The position numbers and the translations under genes were made by a program. Under the pieces are notes generated by a model that saw nothing but the letters and a program-made list of their open reading frames with translations, was not told the origin of the DNA and made no database searches. From assembly GCA_001769125.1 (NCBI GenBank), contig MEOG01000081.1, positions 24,104-88,103 on the forward strand: DNA of 64,000 nt. The letters are read 5' to 3'. Origin of the DNA: Bacteroidetes bacterium GWF2_35_48. Lineage in GTDB: Bacteria; Bacteroidota; Bacteroidia; Bacteroidales; GWF2-35-48. This document shows positions 34,087 through 42,960 of the stretch, one piece after another; position 1 is the stretch's first letter, and every line of letters starts with the position of its first letter.

Positions 34087-35628
34087 ATGAAATATTTTAA
34101 ATTCATATTCAGATTGGGTGGTGCAACATACGAAGTAGTTAGACATTGTAGTCCCGACACCAGAACTAAGTATAGCAACTTAGGTTACTCATTAATTCTT
34201 TCATCAGTTTTAGCTGTAATTGGTGGCTACGATATAGCACATCAATTTACTACATTAATGGCTTTTTGTATTGCTGTTGGCATTCTTTGGGGTACAGCAG
34301 TATTTTCATTTGACTATTTCTTAATTAATGGTGGTGCTGTAAATGGAATTTTTAAATACATAAGAATTCCGGTTGGTTTAGCAAACGTGTTCATAACCAT
34401 TACTGCATTATTTGTATTGCTGAATCAATCAACTATTGACACAAGCATTAGTCTTTCTATAGCAAATAAAATAAACAAATGCGATAGCGCTTACCTGAGT
34501 GGTAAGGAAAGTCGTTATGCGCAGGTTATCGAAAAGAAAAAAAATATTGAAAACTACCATCAGAAAAATTGTGTTCCAGAAGCTCTCAATGGTCATCCCG
34601 GTCCTGAATATAATAAAAAACATTCTCTATGTACTTCAACAGAAACATTAATCGCAAAGGAGTCTGCAATATTAGATAGTGCAGAAAAAACTTATTATAC
34701 AGCATATCAAACCGAAAAAGAGGCTCTGCAAAGCATAACCAGCAACGATTTTTTTGCCAAAGCAAAATTACTACCGGGCATACTTAGTGCAAATAAACTA
34801 ATCCTAATACTTGCTATCTGCCTTTTCATTTTCCTTGGTTACATTGAGCTGCAAAGTATTCTTATGAAGTTTACTATTGATCCTAACGATGAGTATCACA
34901 TTAACCTACGCACATACAATGCAAACAGACGGGGCTTGATGTCTACGCATATGGAGAATGTGGTAAGCTCTGAAAGAGAAAAATTTCTGCTTGCTAAAAA
35001 AATAACAGTTGAGGAATTTACAAAGCTGAAATTTGATGCAGACATGAAGGCTATTGATGCGCAAGCAATGAGAGAATTGGAGGTTATCGGCAAAATAGAA
35101 ATTTTACGTAAAAAAGGTTACGATGCAACAGCAGCTGACTTAGAAGAAAAATGGAAACAATACATTCACAATAATGGTTCAGCTCAGACCAATTTGCTTG
35201 AAATATTCAAAATGAGCCAGTCTATGGCACATAAGGTGGAAGAAATTAAGAAAAAAACAACAAATGGAACCATAGCTGAAAATGTTTTTTACTGGATACT
35301 TACCAATATTGCTTACGATACAGAGCATTCACAAGAACATTACAGGACTGCAAAAGAAACTTATAACGAAAAAAGAGGGCTTTGCGGCGAACTTTCAGTG
35401 TTATATATGGCTTTTTTAAGAACATTAAATATTAACTGCAATTTTTGTGAAATTTCAAAAGACAACACAGGCAAAGAAGTTTCTCACGCTTGTGTTATTA
35501 TTAAAAATGATGATGGAACTACACATCTTTCAGATGTGGCCTACAAATGCTTTATTATTGAGCATTTAGTGTACAAGGAGCTTGCAGATGATGAACTAAA
35601 AACAAAATACGAAAACTGGAACCAGTAA
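34087..35628 (+). CDS. DUF4407-like membrane protein fused to a transglutaminase-like domain
   Basis: A 513-residue protein. The N-terminal 280 residues match DUF4407: LGGATYEVVRHCSPDTRTKYSNLG, two helices (SLILSSVLAVIGGY, TTLMAFCIAVGILWGTAVF) with FDYFLIN, another helix pair, and a long periplasmic-type coiled segment before ILILAICLFIFLGYIELQ. After a coiled-coil region comes a transglutaminase-like fold with catalytic residues C433 (GLCGELS), H467 (SHACVI) and D483 (LSDVAY). These folds act as cysteine proteases, cross-linkers or peptidases. I chose the ATG at 34087; the longer frame would start at a TTG. It is followed by a tiny gene and the SEDS-PBP fusion at short spacing, suggesting a role at the cell wall. 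Confidence 0.8.
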   Translation: MKYFKFIFRLGGATYEVVRHCSPDTRTKYSNLGYSLILSSVLAVIGGYDIAHQFTTLMAFCIAVGILWGTAVFSFDYFLINGGAVNGIFKYIRIPVGLANVFITITALFVLLNQSTIDTSISLSIANKINKCDSAYLSGKESRYAQVIEKKKNIENYHQKNCVPEALNGHPGPEYNKKHSLCTSTETLIAKESAILDSAEKTYYTAYQTEKEALQSITSNDFFAKAKLLPGILSANKLILILAICLFIFLGYIELQSILMKFTIDPNDEYHINLRTYNANRRGLMSTHMENVVSSEREKFLLAKKITVEEFTKLKFDADMKAIDAQAMRELEVIGKIEILRKKGYDATAADLEEKWKQYIHNNGSAQTNLLEIFKMSQSMAHKVEEIKKKTTNGTIAENVFYWILTNIAYDTEHSQEHYRTAKETYNEKRGLCGELSVLYMAFLRTLNINCNFCEISKDNTGKEVSHACVIIKNDDGTTHLSDVAYKCFIIEHLVYKELADDELKTKYENWNQ

Positions 35629-35638
35629 ATTAAAAATT

Positions 35639-35887
35639 ATGGGCTTGTTTCAATTTATTACGTTTTTAAAAGGGCGATTTTTCAAACGGGAAGAATACGA
35701 CCCTACGAAATTTGAAACTATTAATGATGGATGGGATGAAACAACATGTAGCACCGCTATTGCCGGGAAAAATAGTTCTGCTACTGGTCAGTTCCAAAAC
35801 CCAAATTTGCCATTAGAGACTCAATTAGAGATTGTGAAAAAGAAATTGGAAATATTTGACGAGTTACTTCCTAACTTAAAAAAGTAA
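35639..35887 (+). CDS. small protein of the SEDS-PBP cluster
   Basis: An 82-residue protein with a hydrophobic/basic start (MGLFQFITFLKGRFFKRE), a WDETTCST segment in the middle and a C-terminal amphipathic helix (LETQLEIVKKKLEIFDELLPNL). No family known to me. It lies 10 bases after the transglutaminase gene and 3 bases before the SEDS-PBP gene, so it is part of that operon and may tether or regulate either product. Confidence 0.6.
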   Translation: MGLFQFITFLKGRFFKREEYDPTKFETINDGWDETTCSTAIAGKNSSATGQFQNPNLPLETQLEIVKKKLEIFDELLPNLKK

Positions 35888-35890
35888 AAG

Positions 35891-38800
35891 ATGCAAAAGA
35901 AATTTTTAATTTTGGTAACACTTGTTTTCGCCAGTTCTATATATGGCTTTTATAGCACTTTTACAATGCTTTTTAATAACAGAACGCCCTATGTTATCGA
36001 ATGCAGGGGAGTGAGGCTTGATTCAAGTAAGGTAATCGCAATTAGCAATTACGAAAGACAGAGTGCCGATACTCTTTTTTTTCATTTTGAACAAAGCAAA
36101 GTTATTATGCCACACACTTTGGCTTATCTGTTTTTTGATAAAGCAAAAAATGAGTTTGTGCTCAAAAATAATGTATGTGTTTTTAATCCTAAGAATACTA
36201 ACCCTGATAATTATTTTTTACCATTTGCCAAAACCTTAAACGATGGGAAATTCAGCAAAGGAAAATACTTTGGTTCTTCGGAAACAATAAGCCAGAAAAT
36301 ACTACTGGAACAAGGTATTAAATATAATAGTGGCGTTGGTACACGTGAAAACAGAGTAAGCATCGAACTTTATAAATTTAATAATCAGGTATTTTTAAAA
36401 ACAAAAGATGATGGGATATGCAGTAAATATCTTATACAACGTAATACAAATAATGTTTTTGATATAATACTCAATCAGCCAACCAACACTAAAAACCCAA
36501 ACGTATTTGCATTTGACAATACAACTTCTTCGTCAGCAAGATTTAGTCTAGAAATTAATGCGGGTACGTTTGATGTTGCTTATAAAATTAAAGATAATAA
36601 TTGCGCTGTAATACAAGAAGGAAAAGGTAGTAATCCATTTTTTATTGTAGGAGGATATTTGTTTTCTATTAATCCGAAATACACAAAAATATTTTCGGTA
36701 ATTTATCTTTTGTTTTTTGTTTGTATAATTTGCTTTCAAATTTATTTTTTAAACCTTTATACAAATACAGGCTCTCCTGTTGTTCGGTCTTTATTCAGCA
36801 TTCGGGTTTTACTTAACTGTATCGTGTTTTTAGCAACACCTCTGTTTCTTACTTCTTACTATATTGCAGCTGGCAGGTCGTACTATTTATTTTTAGTGTT
36901 GCTTTTAAATGTTTCCTTCTTCATCTCTAAGCGTGTATTACATAAAATAGATTTGAGAAAACATAATGGTTTTATTACAAAAACAATTTGGTTGTGTGTT
37001 TTATTAGCACCAATTTTCATGAGATTGTTCACACAAAACGAAAGCTTGTTTGGCCTTATTCCGGTACTTCATGTTCAAAAAATTATTATCCTGTTTATGA
37101 TTTTTGTAACTCAGGATAATTTTTTTAATTCATATAGATACAGATATTGGTTGCGGATAGCATTCATTATTGGTTACACTTTTGCCATATCATTTATTAC
37201 ATCAGATATTGGTTCATTCATTTATACTGCTTTGGCATTTTTATTAGTAGAACTGGTGAGAAAAACCATAAAACAAAGAACTGTCATTATGTGCTGCATT
37301 TGCGTATTTTCATTGATTTATATAACCTATAAAATAGCGCCTGAAACTTTTAGCGATAGAAAGGCATATCGATTAATAGCGCCTTATTCAAGCCCTGAAT
37401 CAAAAAATTTATCTTATGCAAATCAGGCTGACAGAGAATCTTATAGCACATTGTTGCTAAATTTAAAAAATATAGTGGACTTCAATACGCCCAATTTTAA
37501 TGACTTAGTCATACCGGCAAATATGCGTACTACATGCTTTAGTGACTTTGCCTTTCACTGGAGCCTATCATTTGGCGGGCTGGCCTTTTTCATAATGTTT
37601 CTTACAGTTACGCTTTTTTTAATATCTGATCTGATTTTATTGCTTTATTGCTCAATTCGTGAATTTCGTATTGGCGAAAATAAAAGCTTTGCATTTCCAC
37701 ATACCAGAGAAGCAGAACTAGTTCGGTTTTTGTTGGCATTTACTATTATTTCTTTTATTTATCCTGTTGCTTCAAATACATTACTTATTCCTCTAACTGG
37801 TCAAAGTATTCCTTGTTTAAGCATCAGTAATATTGAAATAATTTTTTTGATTTTATTATTAATATCTTTAAGTAGTATCTTTTCAAATGAAAAGTATATT
37901 AACACTAATGCAAAAACGAAATATTATTATGCTGATGCAAAAATCAGTATGAAATATGCTCTTTTTAGTGTTGTCTTGTTACTTGTAATTGCTTTTGTTT
38001 TAAGAGTTATTTCATTAGGTTTTATAGATAATTCATTAGTATGGAAAAAGCATGTTTCTGATGAAAGCATTAAACTCAGGGAGCAAACGCCTTCGTGTGA
38101 AGATAAAAATAGTTTAGTACAATTTGCGAAAAAAATAATTGGTGATGATGATTTAACAAGCATTGATAAAAAGAAGAAGCCAGTGCTTAAAAACTTTGCC
38201 AGCCTGTATTATTCCAATAAGCCATATACGCAAACTGTTTATGAATCTAGTGTTTTTACGAATAGCGTCAGCAAACTTTTAACCCAAATGACAATGGATT
38301 CAATTTTTAATACTAAATCAAAATTAATTAGTGGAACTCTGCATCCTTTTGGCTCTGTTTATGCTTTCAGTCAATGTGTAAATAATAAAAAAATAATTAG
38401 TGTTACAAACGATTACTACAAATGTATTCCTTTTGATGCGCAAACAATAAATGCAGATTTAACGGCTGAATGTGCAAGAGAATTGGAATTGCATTTATCA
38501 TTAATGGGGAATCCTGTCAATATTGGCTCTATTATGATTGTGGAAAATAAAACTGGTAAAGTTGTTTCTAATAGTTCATATCCATTAATTTCAAATATCA
38601 ATAGTAATGAGGTATATTACTTCATCGGTTCATTAAAGAAATTATTAATTGCTTATGCTGCGTTAAAGATAGATATATCATATAAGAACAAGATTTATGG
38701 CAATAAATCATTTCAGGAATTTTTACAATATTCTGATGATTACTATTCAGCAGCCTTATTAAAAGATCTTTTACAAAACAATAAAGAAAAATTGAATGAA

Positions 38801-39352
38801 GTATTAACCAATGATTTTGACTTACCTCTTTATTCGTTAACAGATGATGCTTATTTAGAAACAATGCCAACAAATAAAGATTTTAAAAAAGAATTGAATC
38901 GTAACAATACAATTTACAGGCAAGCTATAGGACAGCAGAGACCATTTAAATTTTCAGAAGTAATGAAGTGGTATTCAAGGGTGGCAAGCGGGTTAAAAAT
39001 AGAATTAAACTATTTAAAAGAAAATAAATCGTACGAATTGCTATCATTAAACGAAGAAGAAAGAACATTTTTGTTGCAAAGTTTAAATAAAGTTTTATAT
39101 GGAACCGCTAGTGGTGTTCGCATTGCACTAAAAAAAAATAAAATTAAAACTGACAACTTAATTTGCAAAACTGGTACAGCAGAAAAGTCAAACAAAAAAG
39201 GGAATTCGGCTTCATCATTTATTCTATCTAATGATGTTTACTCAATAGGTATAATGCTTAAAGGAAATATTCCTGAAAATAATAGAAAGCTAGCAGCAAA
39301 AGATTTGTTTATTTCATTGATTCCAATTTTAACGAAATACAAAATAATGTAA
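35891..39352 (+). CDS. fusion of a SEDS (FtsW/RodA-like) glycosyltransferase and a penicillin-binding transpeptidase
   Basis: A 1153-residue membrane protein. A first helix (residues 4-26) is followed by a periplasmic region of about 240 residues. A multi-helix region (about 268-740) has SEDS landmarks: TCFSDFAFHWSLSFGGLAFF near residue 550 (compare DFIFA-IAEE-GF-GA of FtsW) and VASNTLLIPLTGQSIPCLS near 630 (compare GLLP-TG-PLPFIS). The last 300 residues form a penicillin-binding transpeptidase fold with S914-L-K-K917 (S-x-x-K) and K1093-T-G-T-A-E; the middle motif is S948-D-D instead of S-x-N. The pair would polymerise and cross-link peptidoglycan in one chain. A transpeptidase with a changed motif might be inactive or specialised. 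SEDS-like calls are by pattern; the KTG box is clear. Confidence 0.8.
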   Translation: MQKKFLILVTLVFASSIYGFYSTFTMLFNNRTPYVIECRGVRLDSSKVIAISNYERQSADTLFFHFEQSKVIMPHTLAYLFFDKAKNEFVLKNNVCVFNPKNTNPDNYFLPFAKTLNDGKFSKGKYFGSSETISQKILLEQGIKYNSGVGTRENRVSIELYKFNNQVFLKTKDDGICSKYLIQRNTNNVFDIILNQPTNTKNPNVFAFDNTTSSSARFSLEINAGTFDVAYKIKDNNCAVIQEGKGSNPFFIVGGYLFSINPKYTKIFSVIYLLFFVCIICFQIYFLNLYTNTGSPVVRSLFSIRVLLNCIVFLATPLFLTSYYIAAGRSYYLFLVLLLNVSFFISKRVLHKIDLRKHNGFITKTIWLCVLLAPIFMRLFTQNESLFGLIPVLHVQKIIILFMIFVTQDNFFNSYRYRYWLRIAFIIGYTFAISFITSDIGSFIYTALAFLLVELVRKTIKQRTVIMCCICVFSLIYITYKIAPETFSDRKAYRLIAPYSSPESKNLSYANQADRESYSTLLLNLKNIVDFNTPNFNDLVIPANMRTTCFSDFAFHWSLSFGGLAFFIMFLTVTLFLISDLILLLYCSIREFRIGENKSFAFPHTREAELVRFLLAFTIISFIYPVASNTLLIPLTGQSIPCLSISNIEIIFLILLLISLSSIFSNEKYINTNAKTKYYYADAKISMKYALFSVVLLLVIAFVLRVISLGFIDNSLVWKKHVSDESIKLREQTPSCEDKNSLVQFAKKIIGDDDLTSIDKKKKPVLKNFASLYYSNKPYTQTVYESSVFTNSVSKLLTQMTMDSIFNTKSKLISGTLHPFGSVYAFSQCVNNKKIISVTNDYYKCIPFDAQTINADLTAECARELELHLSLMGNPVNIGSIMIVENKTGKVVSNSSYPLISNINSNEVYYFIGSLKKLLIAYAALKIDISYKNKIYGNKSFQEFLQYSDDYYSAALLKDLLQNNKEKLNEVLTNDFDLPLYSLTDDAYLETMPTNKDFKKELNRNNTIYRQAIGQQRPFKFSEVMKWYSRVASGLKIELNYLKENKSYELLSLNEEERTFLLQSLNKVLYGTASGVRIALKKNKIKTDNLICKTGTAEKSNKKGNSASSFILSNDVYSIGIMLKGNIPENNRKLAAKDLFISLIPILTKYKIM

Positions 39353-39356
39353 CAAG

Positions 39357-39950
39357 ATGAGTAACACTTTCAATTTTTATGGGATTCCATTTCCTGATAC
39401 TGAATTAGACACAGTTACCAGGCAGCGATTGGCTATGCTTGCATTCAGCAACTTATTTGTTCCAGCAACAAAAATGTTTAACTTTCTTTGTAATAAAGAT
39501 AAACTTGCGATGGTTGTTAAGGAATTCTCATATGTACTTAACATTCATTCTGATACAGGTAATTATTCTAATAAACCAGTTGAAGAAGGAAATGATGATA
39601 ATAAGATAGATTATTTTTTATTACTAGATGAAAATTTTTACGAATTTGCATCCACCGAAGATTGGTATACTGAAGTAGACTTTGCTGAGCGAGTGATAGA
39701 ATGGGTTAATGTGTTTTCTTTTCCGTCTTACTGGGAGTTACAAAAATCAGCAGAAGTTTTAGATTTAAATTTCAGACTTATTAATGAATTAATATTTTTT
39801 CAAATCAAAAAAAAACGCATTCCAGTAGAAAAAATTATTGAATATTTTAGACAATTTGCCTTCACACTTTCAGAAAATGGAATTGATAGTGTTTTAGATA
39901 CATATTTAGAAGTAAAATCATGCAGGGATAATACTAAACAAATTTTATGA
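39357..39950 (+). CDS. unknown protein downstream of SEDS-PBP
   Basis: A 197-residue soluble, acidic and helical protein starting four bases after the SEDS-PBP stop. No motif recognised. Two aromatic-rich stretches (NTFNFYGIPFPD at the start, EWVNVFSFPSYWELQ in the middle) and a helical C-terminus. The context suggests an accessory or regulatory protein of the same operon. Confidence 0.55.
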   Translation: MSNTFNFYGIPFPDTELDTVTRQRLAMLAFSNLFVPATKMFNFLCNKDKLAMVVKEFSYVLNIHSDTGNYSNKPVEEGNDDNKIDYFLLLDENFYEFASTEDWYTEVDFAERVIEWVNVFSFPSYWELQKSAEVLDLNFRLINELIFFQIKKKRIPVEKIIEYFRQFAFTLSENGIDSVLDTYLEVKSCRDNTKQIL

Positions 39951-39971
39951 AATCGATTAATACCTTAAAAA

Positions 39972-40607
39972 ATGACCGATCCAGAAAAACATATTATTAA
40001 ATGCCCATCCCTTGTTTGTAACGAGCTTTATTACTATGTAATACCCAGAAGTTTTCACATTTTAATGACAAAGGAGTTTAGCGATGGCTACATTGAATTT
40101 ATCCCTGAGTTGAAAAAATACCCTGTTGCTAGTAGGTGTGGTATTTGCGGTCGTTTCTTCTTTGTAGATAAACAGCCAGTAATTGCTCAATTTCAACACA
40201 GCTTGGTTGATGAATTTAATTCTGCTAAGCCTCTTCCAGCATTATCAATTGAAGAGCTTTTTTATATGCTTTCCACGGATATCATTACTAATAGACATGA
40301 TAAAATAGTTCTTCACCGGTTTATTCTTTTCTCTTTTCATAAGTTCGTTCGATATTCGGGTAAGCTTAATTTTAGTCCTCAAGAAGAAATTCTCTATTAC
40401 GAAAATATTAGCAAACTTATTGAGATACTGGAATGGCCGCATGCGAACCCAAAAAATTATTTATTGCTATCTGAGCTATATCGTTATAAAAAAATGTGGG
40501 ATAAATCATTAGAGTCACTTGATAGAGTTGAGGGTCATGAAAATTTCAAAGCGCAAATAAAAGCGGCCTGCCTTGCTGGTAATAGTGCTGTATTTTTTGT
40601 CAAATAA
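39972..40607 (+). CDS. unknown protein with zinc-ribbon-like cysteines
   Basis: A 211-residue protein. C10 and C15 (KCPSLVCNE) and a later R-C-G-I-C-G pair (about residues 56-59) could form a zinc ribbon separated by 40 residues. The C-terminal half has helical repeats (LLLSELYRYKKMWDKSLESLDRVEG) resembling one TPR-type pair. It is the last gene of the SEDS-PBP cluster, 21 bases after the previous stop. Function unknown; a structural or binding role is inferred. Confidence 0.55.
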   Translation: MTDPEKHIIKCPSLVCNELYYYVIPRSFHILMTKEFSDGYIEFIPELKKYPVASRCGICGRFFFVDKQPVIAQFQHSLVDEFNSAKPLPALSIEELFYMLSTDIITNRHDKIVLHRFILFSFHKFVRYSGKLNFSPQEEILYYENISKLIEILEWPHANPKNYLLLSELYRYKKMWDKSLESLDRVEGHENFKAQIKAACLAGNSAVFFVK

Positions 40608-40985
40608 TCTTATTTTAATTTGATAGTAGTTTTCCAAATAACTTTTCCCCCACAATTCTTGTTAATAAAATTCCTCTCTCTGAATATCAATCAAATAAGT
40701 TTAATTCAAAAAGAAATTCCCTATCTATCAGACTCTTTACAAGTTATCGAATACTTTTTAACACCTGCACTTTTTTGCCTTAATAGAGTTTATATTTGTA
40801 CTCACAACAACACGAAAAATCGTTTCACTGATAAATTTTACTTCCAACAGTGTAGTATCTGCTGTCTGCGAGTCGTCGTTACTGTTGTTATCATATTAAC
40901 ACTAAAATATTTTTTAACTTATGTTCGCCCGAAAATTTCATACTGAGCGTGCATAAATTGAACTTAATTTTGATTGATAAATTTT
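40608..40985. other. non-coding gap with possible promoter
   Basis: A/T-rich stretch without a convincing gene. A frame here (40620-40946) starts at TTG and has no protein-like composition. TAATTTTG at 40965-40972 fits the TAnnTTTG box and lies 13 bases before the next start codon, so the next transcript may be nearly leaderless. Confidence 0.4.
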
Positions 40986-42125
40986 ATGCATAGTCGAAGT
41001 ATTTATCAGGCTGTGGATTTCTCTGTATATACAGAGACTGTCAAGGGCGCATACAATCCGGTTTCTTCATCTGCCACAAACTATAAATCACCCATCCAAT
41101 TAGTGCGTTTGGCAAACTCTCGTGTTGTCTGTTCCGCTCCCACCAAAGAAGAAGCATCAAAAAGCATTGAAAATATCGACCTCACCATTTTTGGTTACAA
41201 CCATGCAAAGGACATTGATGTAAAGTATGTGGTTAGCTCCACATCAAAGCTGCACCAAGTACTTATTCAGCCAAAAATCATTTATCCCTTGCTGGAATAT
41301 ATTAAAATCCCCGCACCACCTGATGCTAAATGCAAACTTTATTTCGATTTTTTTTCAGATGAATTCGAGCGTATGAAAATTCGGTCTGAAAATATAATGA
41401 AACATGTTCCTTCTGTTAAGAAAGTTTATGCCTATGCTTGTAGAAATTTACAACTGGCTCGAAAACTATATCACGATTCACGTTTTCTTTTCCATTCAAT
41501 GCGCTCTAACCCTGCTGGTCGTGTTTCAGAATCTGATATATACATTATTTATATCCTTAATTTATTCATCATTCGGGCTATTGTTTATTACACAAAATTC
41601 TTTCAGCCTTACCTGAAGGAAACACCCGAATCAGAACAGGCACTCCGGGATTCTTTTAATCAGGAAATACCCCGTGCATTGAAATATCCCTTCCTGTACC
41701 AACAAGAACAGGAACCCTATAAAACACGTTACAACTTTGGTGAAAAAAAAATTGTTCATGATGTAGTTTCTCCCTACACAAATAAACTTAATGAAGAAAT
41801 TGCAAAAATTCCGGTACAGGACTTATGGGATCTTGTCAATCTTTATAATATCAGGGGCTGTCTGCAAATTACAGAAAACACAAATGTACTGGCAGGTGAA
41901 GTTTTTAGAATGACAAACGAACCTCGTGAATCTGGCTCTCCGCTGGTTATTTGCGATAACCCGAAAGTAAGTAAAGTCTTTTCATATTTTTCTACCGATC
42001 AATATGGCAATCCTGTAAATGAAAACACCTTCAATTCTTATTTGAAGCCCTCAAACACAATCAAACGCCCAGGCATTTCTCCTTTTTCTAAAGATCCGAA
42101 AAAAGAAAAAGGGGAAGATGAATAG
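40986..42125 (+). CDS. unknown protein of a mobile-element module
   Basis: A 379-residue protein, mostly helical, rich in Tyr and Lys. It has no recognisable catalytic motif; segments include FGYNHAKDIDVKYVV, ACRNLQLARKLYHDSRFLFHSM and a proline-rich tail (PGISPFSKDPKKEKG). Its position just upstream of an excisionase-like HTH gene and a VirE primase gene is what marks it as mobile-element baggage. I chose the ATG at 40986; a TTG at 40974 adds four residues. A hairpin terminator follows about 50 bases later. Confidence 0.6.
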   Translation: MHSRSIYQAVDFSVYTETVKGAYNPVSSSATNYKSPIQLVRLANSRVVCSAPTKEEASKSIENIDLTIFGYNHAKDIDVKYVVSSTSKLHQVLIQPKIIYPLLEYIKIPAPPDAKCKLYFDFFSDEFERMKIRSENIMKHVPSVKKVYAYACRNLQLARKLYHDSRFLFHSMRSNPAGRVSESDIYIIYILNLFIIRAIVYYTKFFQPYLKETPESEQALRDSFNQEIPRALKYPFLYQQEQEPYKTRYNFGEKKIVHDVVSPYTNKLNEEIAKIPVQDLWDLVNLYNIRGCLQITENTNVLAGEVFRMTNEPRESGSPLVICDNPKVSKVFSYFSTDQYGNPVNENTFNSYLKPSNTIKRPGISPFSKDPKKEKGEDE

Positions 42126-42173
42126 TCACAAATAATATCCTTCAAAAAATCTTTTTAAACTCCTTTGTTTAGT

Positions 42174-42190
42174 GCCCGAATTTTTCGGGT
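42174..42190 (+). terminator. hairpin after the unknown mobile-element gene
   Basis: CCCGAA at 42175-42180 pairs with TTCGGG at 42184-42189, with partial extension of the stem outward (GTG/TGC). An A-run rather than a T-run follows, so termination is only probable. Confidence 0.5.
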
Positions 42191-42275
42191 GCTAACAAAA
42201 AAAATTCTTCCCTTGTATCTTTTCTGATTTTTTATTTGCCTGTTTCTTCATTTTGCTTTCCTTTTCAATGTTGCT

Positions 42276-42460
42276 GGTGACCAAATTTCTCCGGTAACTT
42301 TCTAAAAAAAGCCGGTCACAGCCCGGTAACTGACCCAAATTTGCCGGTCACTGTCCGGTCACCAATTTTGTACCGATTTTTTATTCCCTAATTTTCAAAT
42401 ACTTCTAAAAAAAGTGGTGACCGGTGCATTTTGGTCACCATTTTTTTTGTCGGTCACCGG
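42276..42460. repeat. iteron-like GGTGACC / CCGGTCAC motif cluster
   Basis: Nine related octamers in 185 bases: GGTGACC at 42276, CCGGTAAC at 42291, CCGGTCAC at 42312, CCGGTAAC at 42323, CCGGTCAC at 42344, CCGGTCACC at 42355, GGTGACCGGT at 42416, GGTCACC at 42433 and CGGTCACCGG at 42451. They occur in both orientations. They lie in a non-coding gap of about 470 bases ahead of an HTH gene and a primase gene, as replication or transfer origins often do. Confidence 0.7.
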
Positions 42461-42525
42461 ATTTTTGTATATTCTTTTGTTCCTGGTTTTCTGTTGCAAC
42501 AAGAATCCATTTTTTCATCCGGCTT

Positions 42526-42551
42526 GTAGAGACGCCGTATCACGGCGTCTC
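42526..42551. repeat. REP-like palindrome of the GTAGAGACGC family
   Basis: GTAG followed by GAGACGCCGT (42529-42538), a 3-base ATC loop and ACGGCGTCTC (42542-42551). It is a perfect hairpin and one of a family seen again at 42915 and several times inside the VirE gene. Confidence 0.75.
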
Positions 42552-42593
42552 GATCAAAGGGTGCCATTGTCAAACATTTAAAATTTGAAAATT

Positions 42594-42893
42594 ATGGAAG
42601 TTATAACCATCGAATCCGAAGCATTCCGCCAGTTAATAAGCAGAATGGAAAATCTTGAATCTTATGTAAAGCACATTGTAAAACAACAGCCCTTGTCTGA
42701 ACAGTGGCTTGATATAGAAGAAACCTGCCAGCTATTAAAAATTTCTAAACGCACCTTGCAGGGCTACCGCGATGAAGGTATCCTCACGTTCTCTCAGGTA
42801 GGTGGTAAGGTCTATTTTAGCGCATCTGCCATTGAAGAGCACCTTCGCAACCATACACGTAAAGCAATTAAGCGCTTTAACAAATTTCATTAA
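42594..42893 (+). CDS. excisionase-type helix-turn-helix protein
   Basis: A 99-residue protein. After a coiled N-terminal helix (FRQLISRMENLESYVKHIV), residues about 43-90 hold a MerR/excisionase-like HTH: WLDIEETCQLLKISKRTLQGYRDEGILTFSQVGGKVYFSASAIEEHL. This HTH_17 pattern is usual in Bacteroidota elements directly upstream of BT4734-like/VirE genes. It probably binds element DNA, perhaps the motif cluster just upstream, to control excision or expression. I chose the ATG at 42594 over a TTG at 42585. A REP-like hairpin separates it from the next gene. Confidence 0.85.
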   Translation: MEVITIESEAFRQLISRMENLESYVKHIVKQQPLSEQWLDIEETCQLLKISKRTLQGYRDEGILTFSQVGGKVYFSASAIEEHLRNHTRKAIKRFNKFH

Positions 42894-42914
42894 TCTTAAA
42901 CCCAATTCATGTAG

Positions 42915-42935
42915 AGCCGTGCCAATGGCACGGCT
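42915..42935 (+). terminator. hairpin after the HTH gene (REP-like)
   Basis: Perfect stem AGCCGTGCC (42915-42923), AAT loop, GGCACGGCT (42927-42935), followed by TATTTC. It begins with GTAG like the other REP-like elements, so it may be both a repeat and a terminator or attenuator. Confidence 0.6.
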
Positions 42936-42960
42936 TATTTCATCATAACACATAAACCCC

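Noticed and set aside
40620..40946. 108-residue frame between the SEDS-PBP cluster and the mobile module
   Set aside because: It starts at TTG, has biased composition from A/T-rich DNA and no similarity to any known family.
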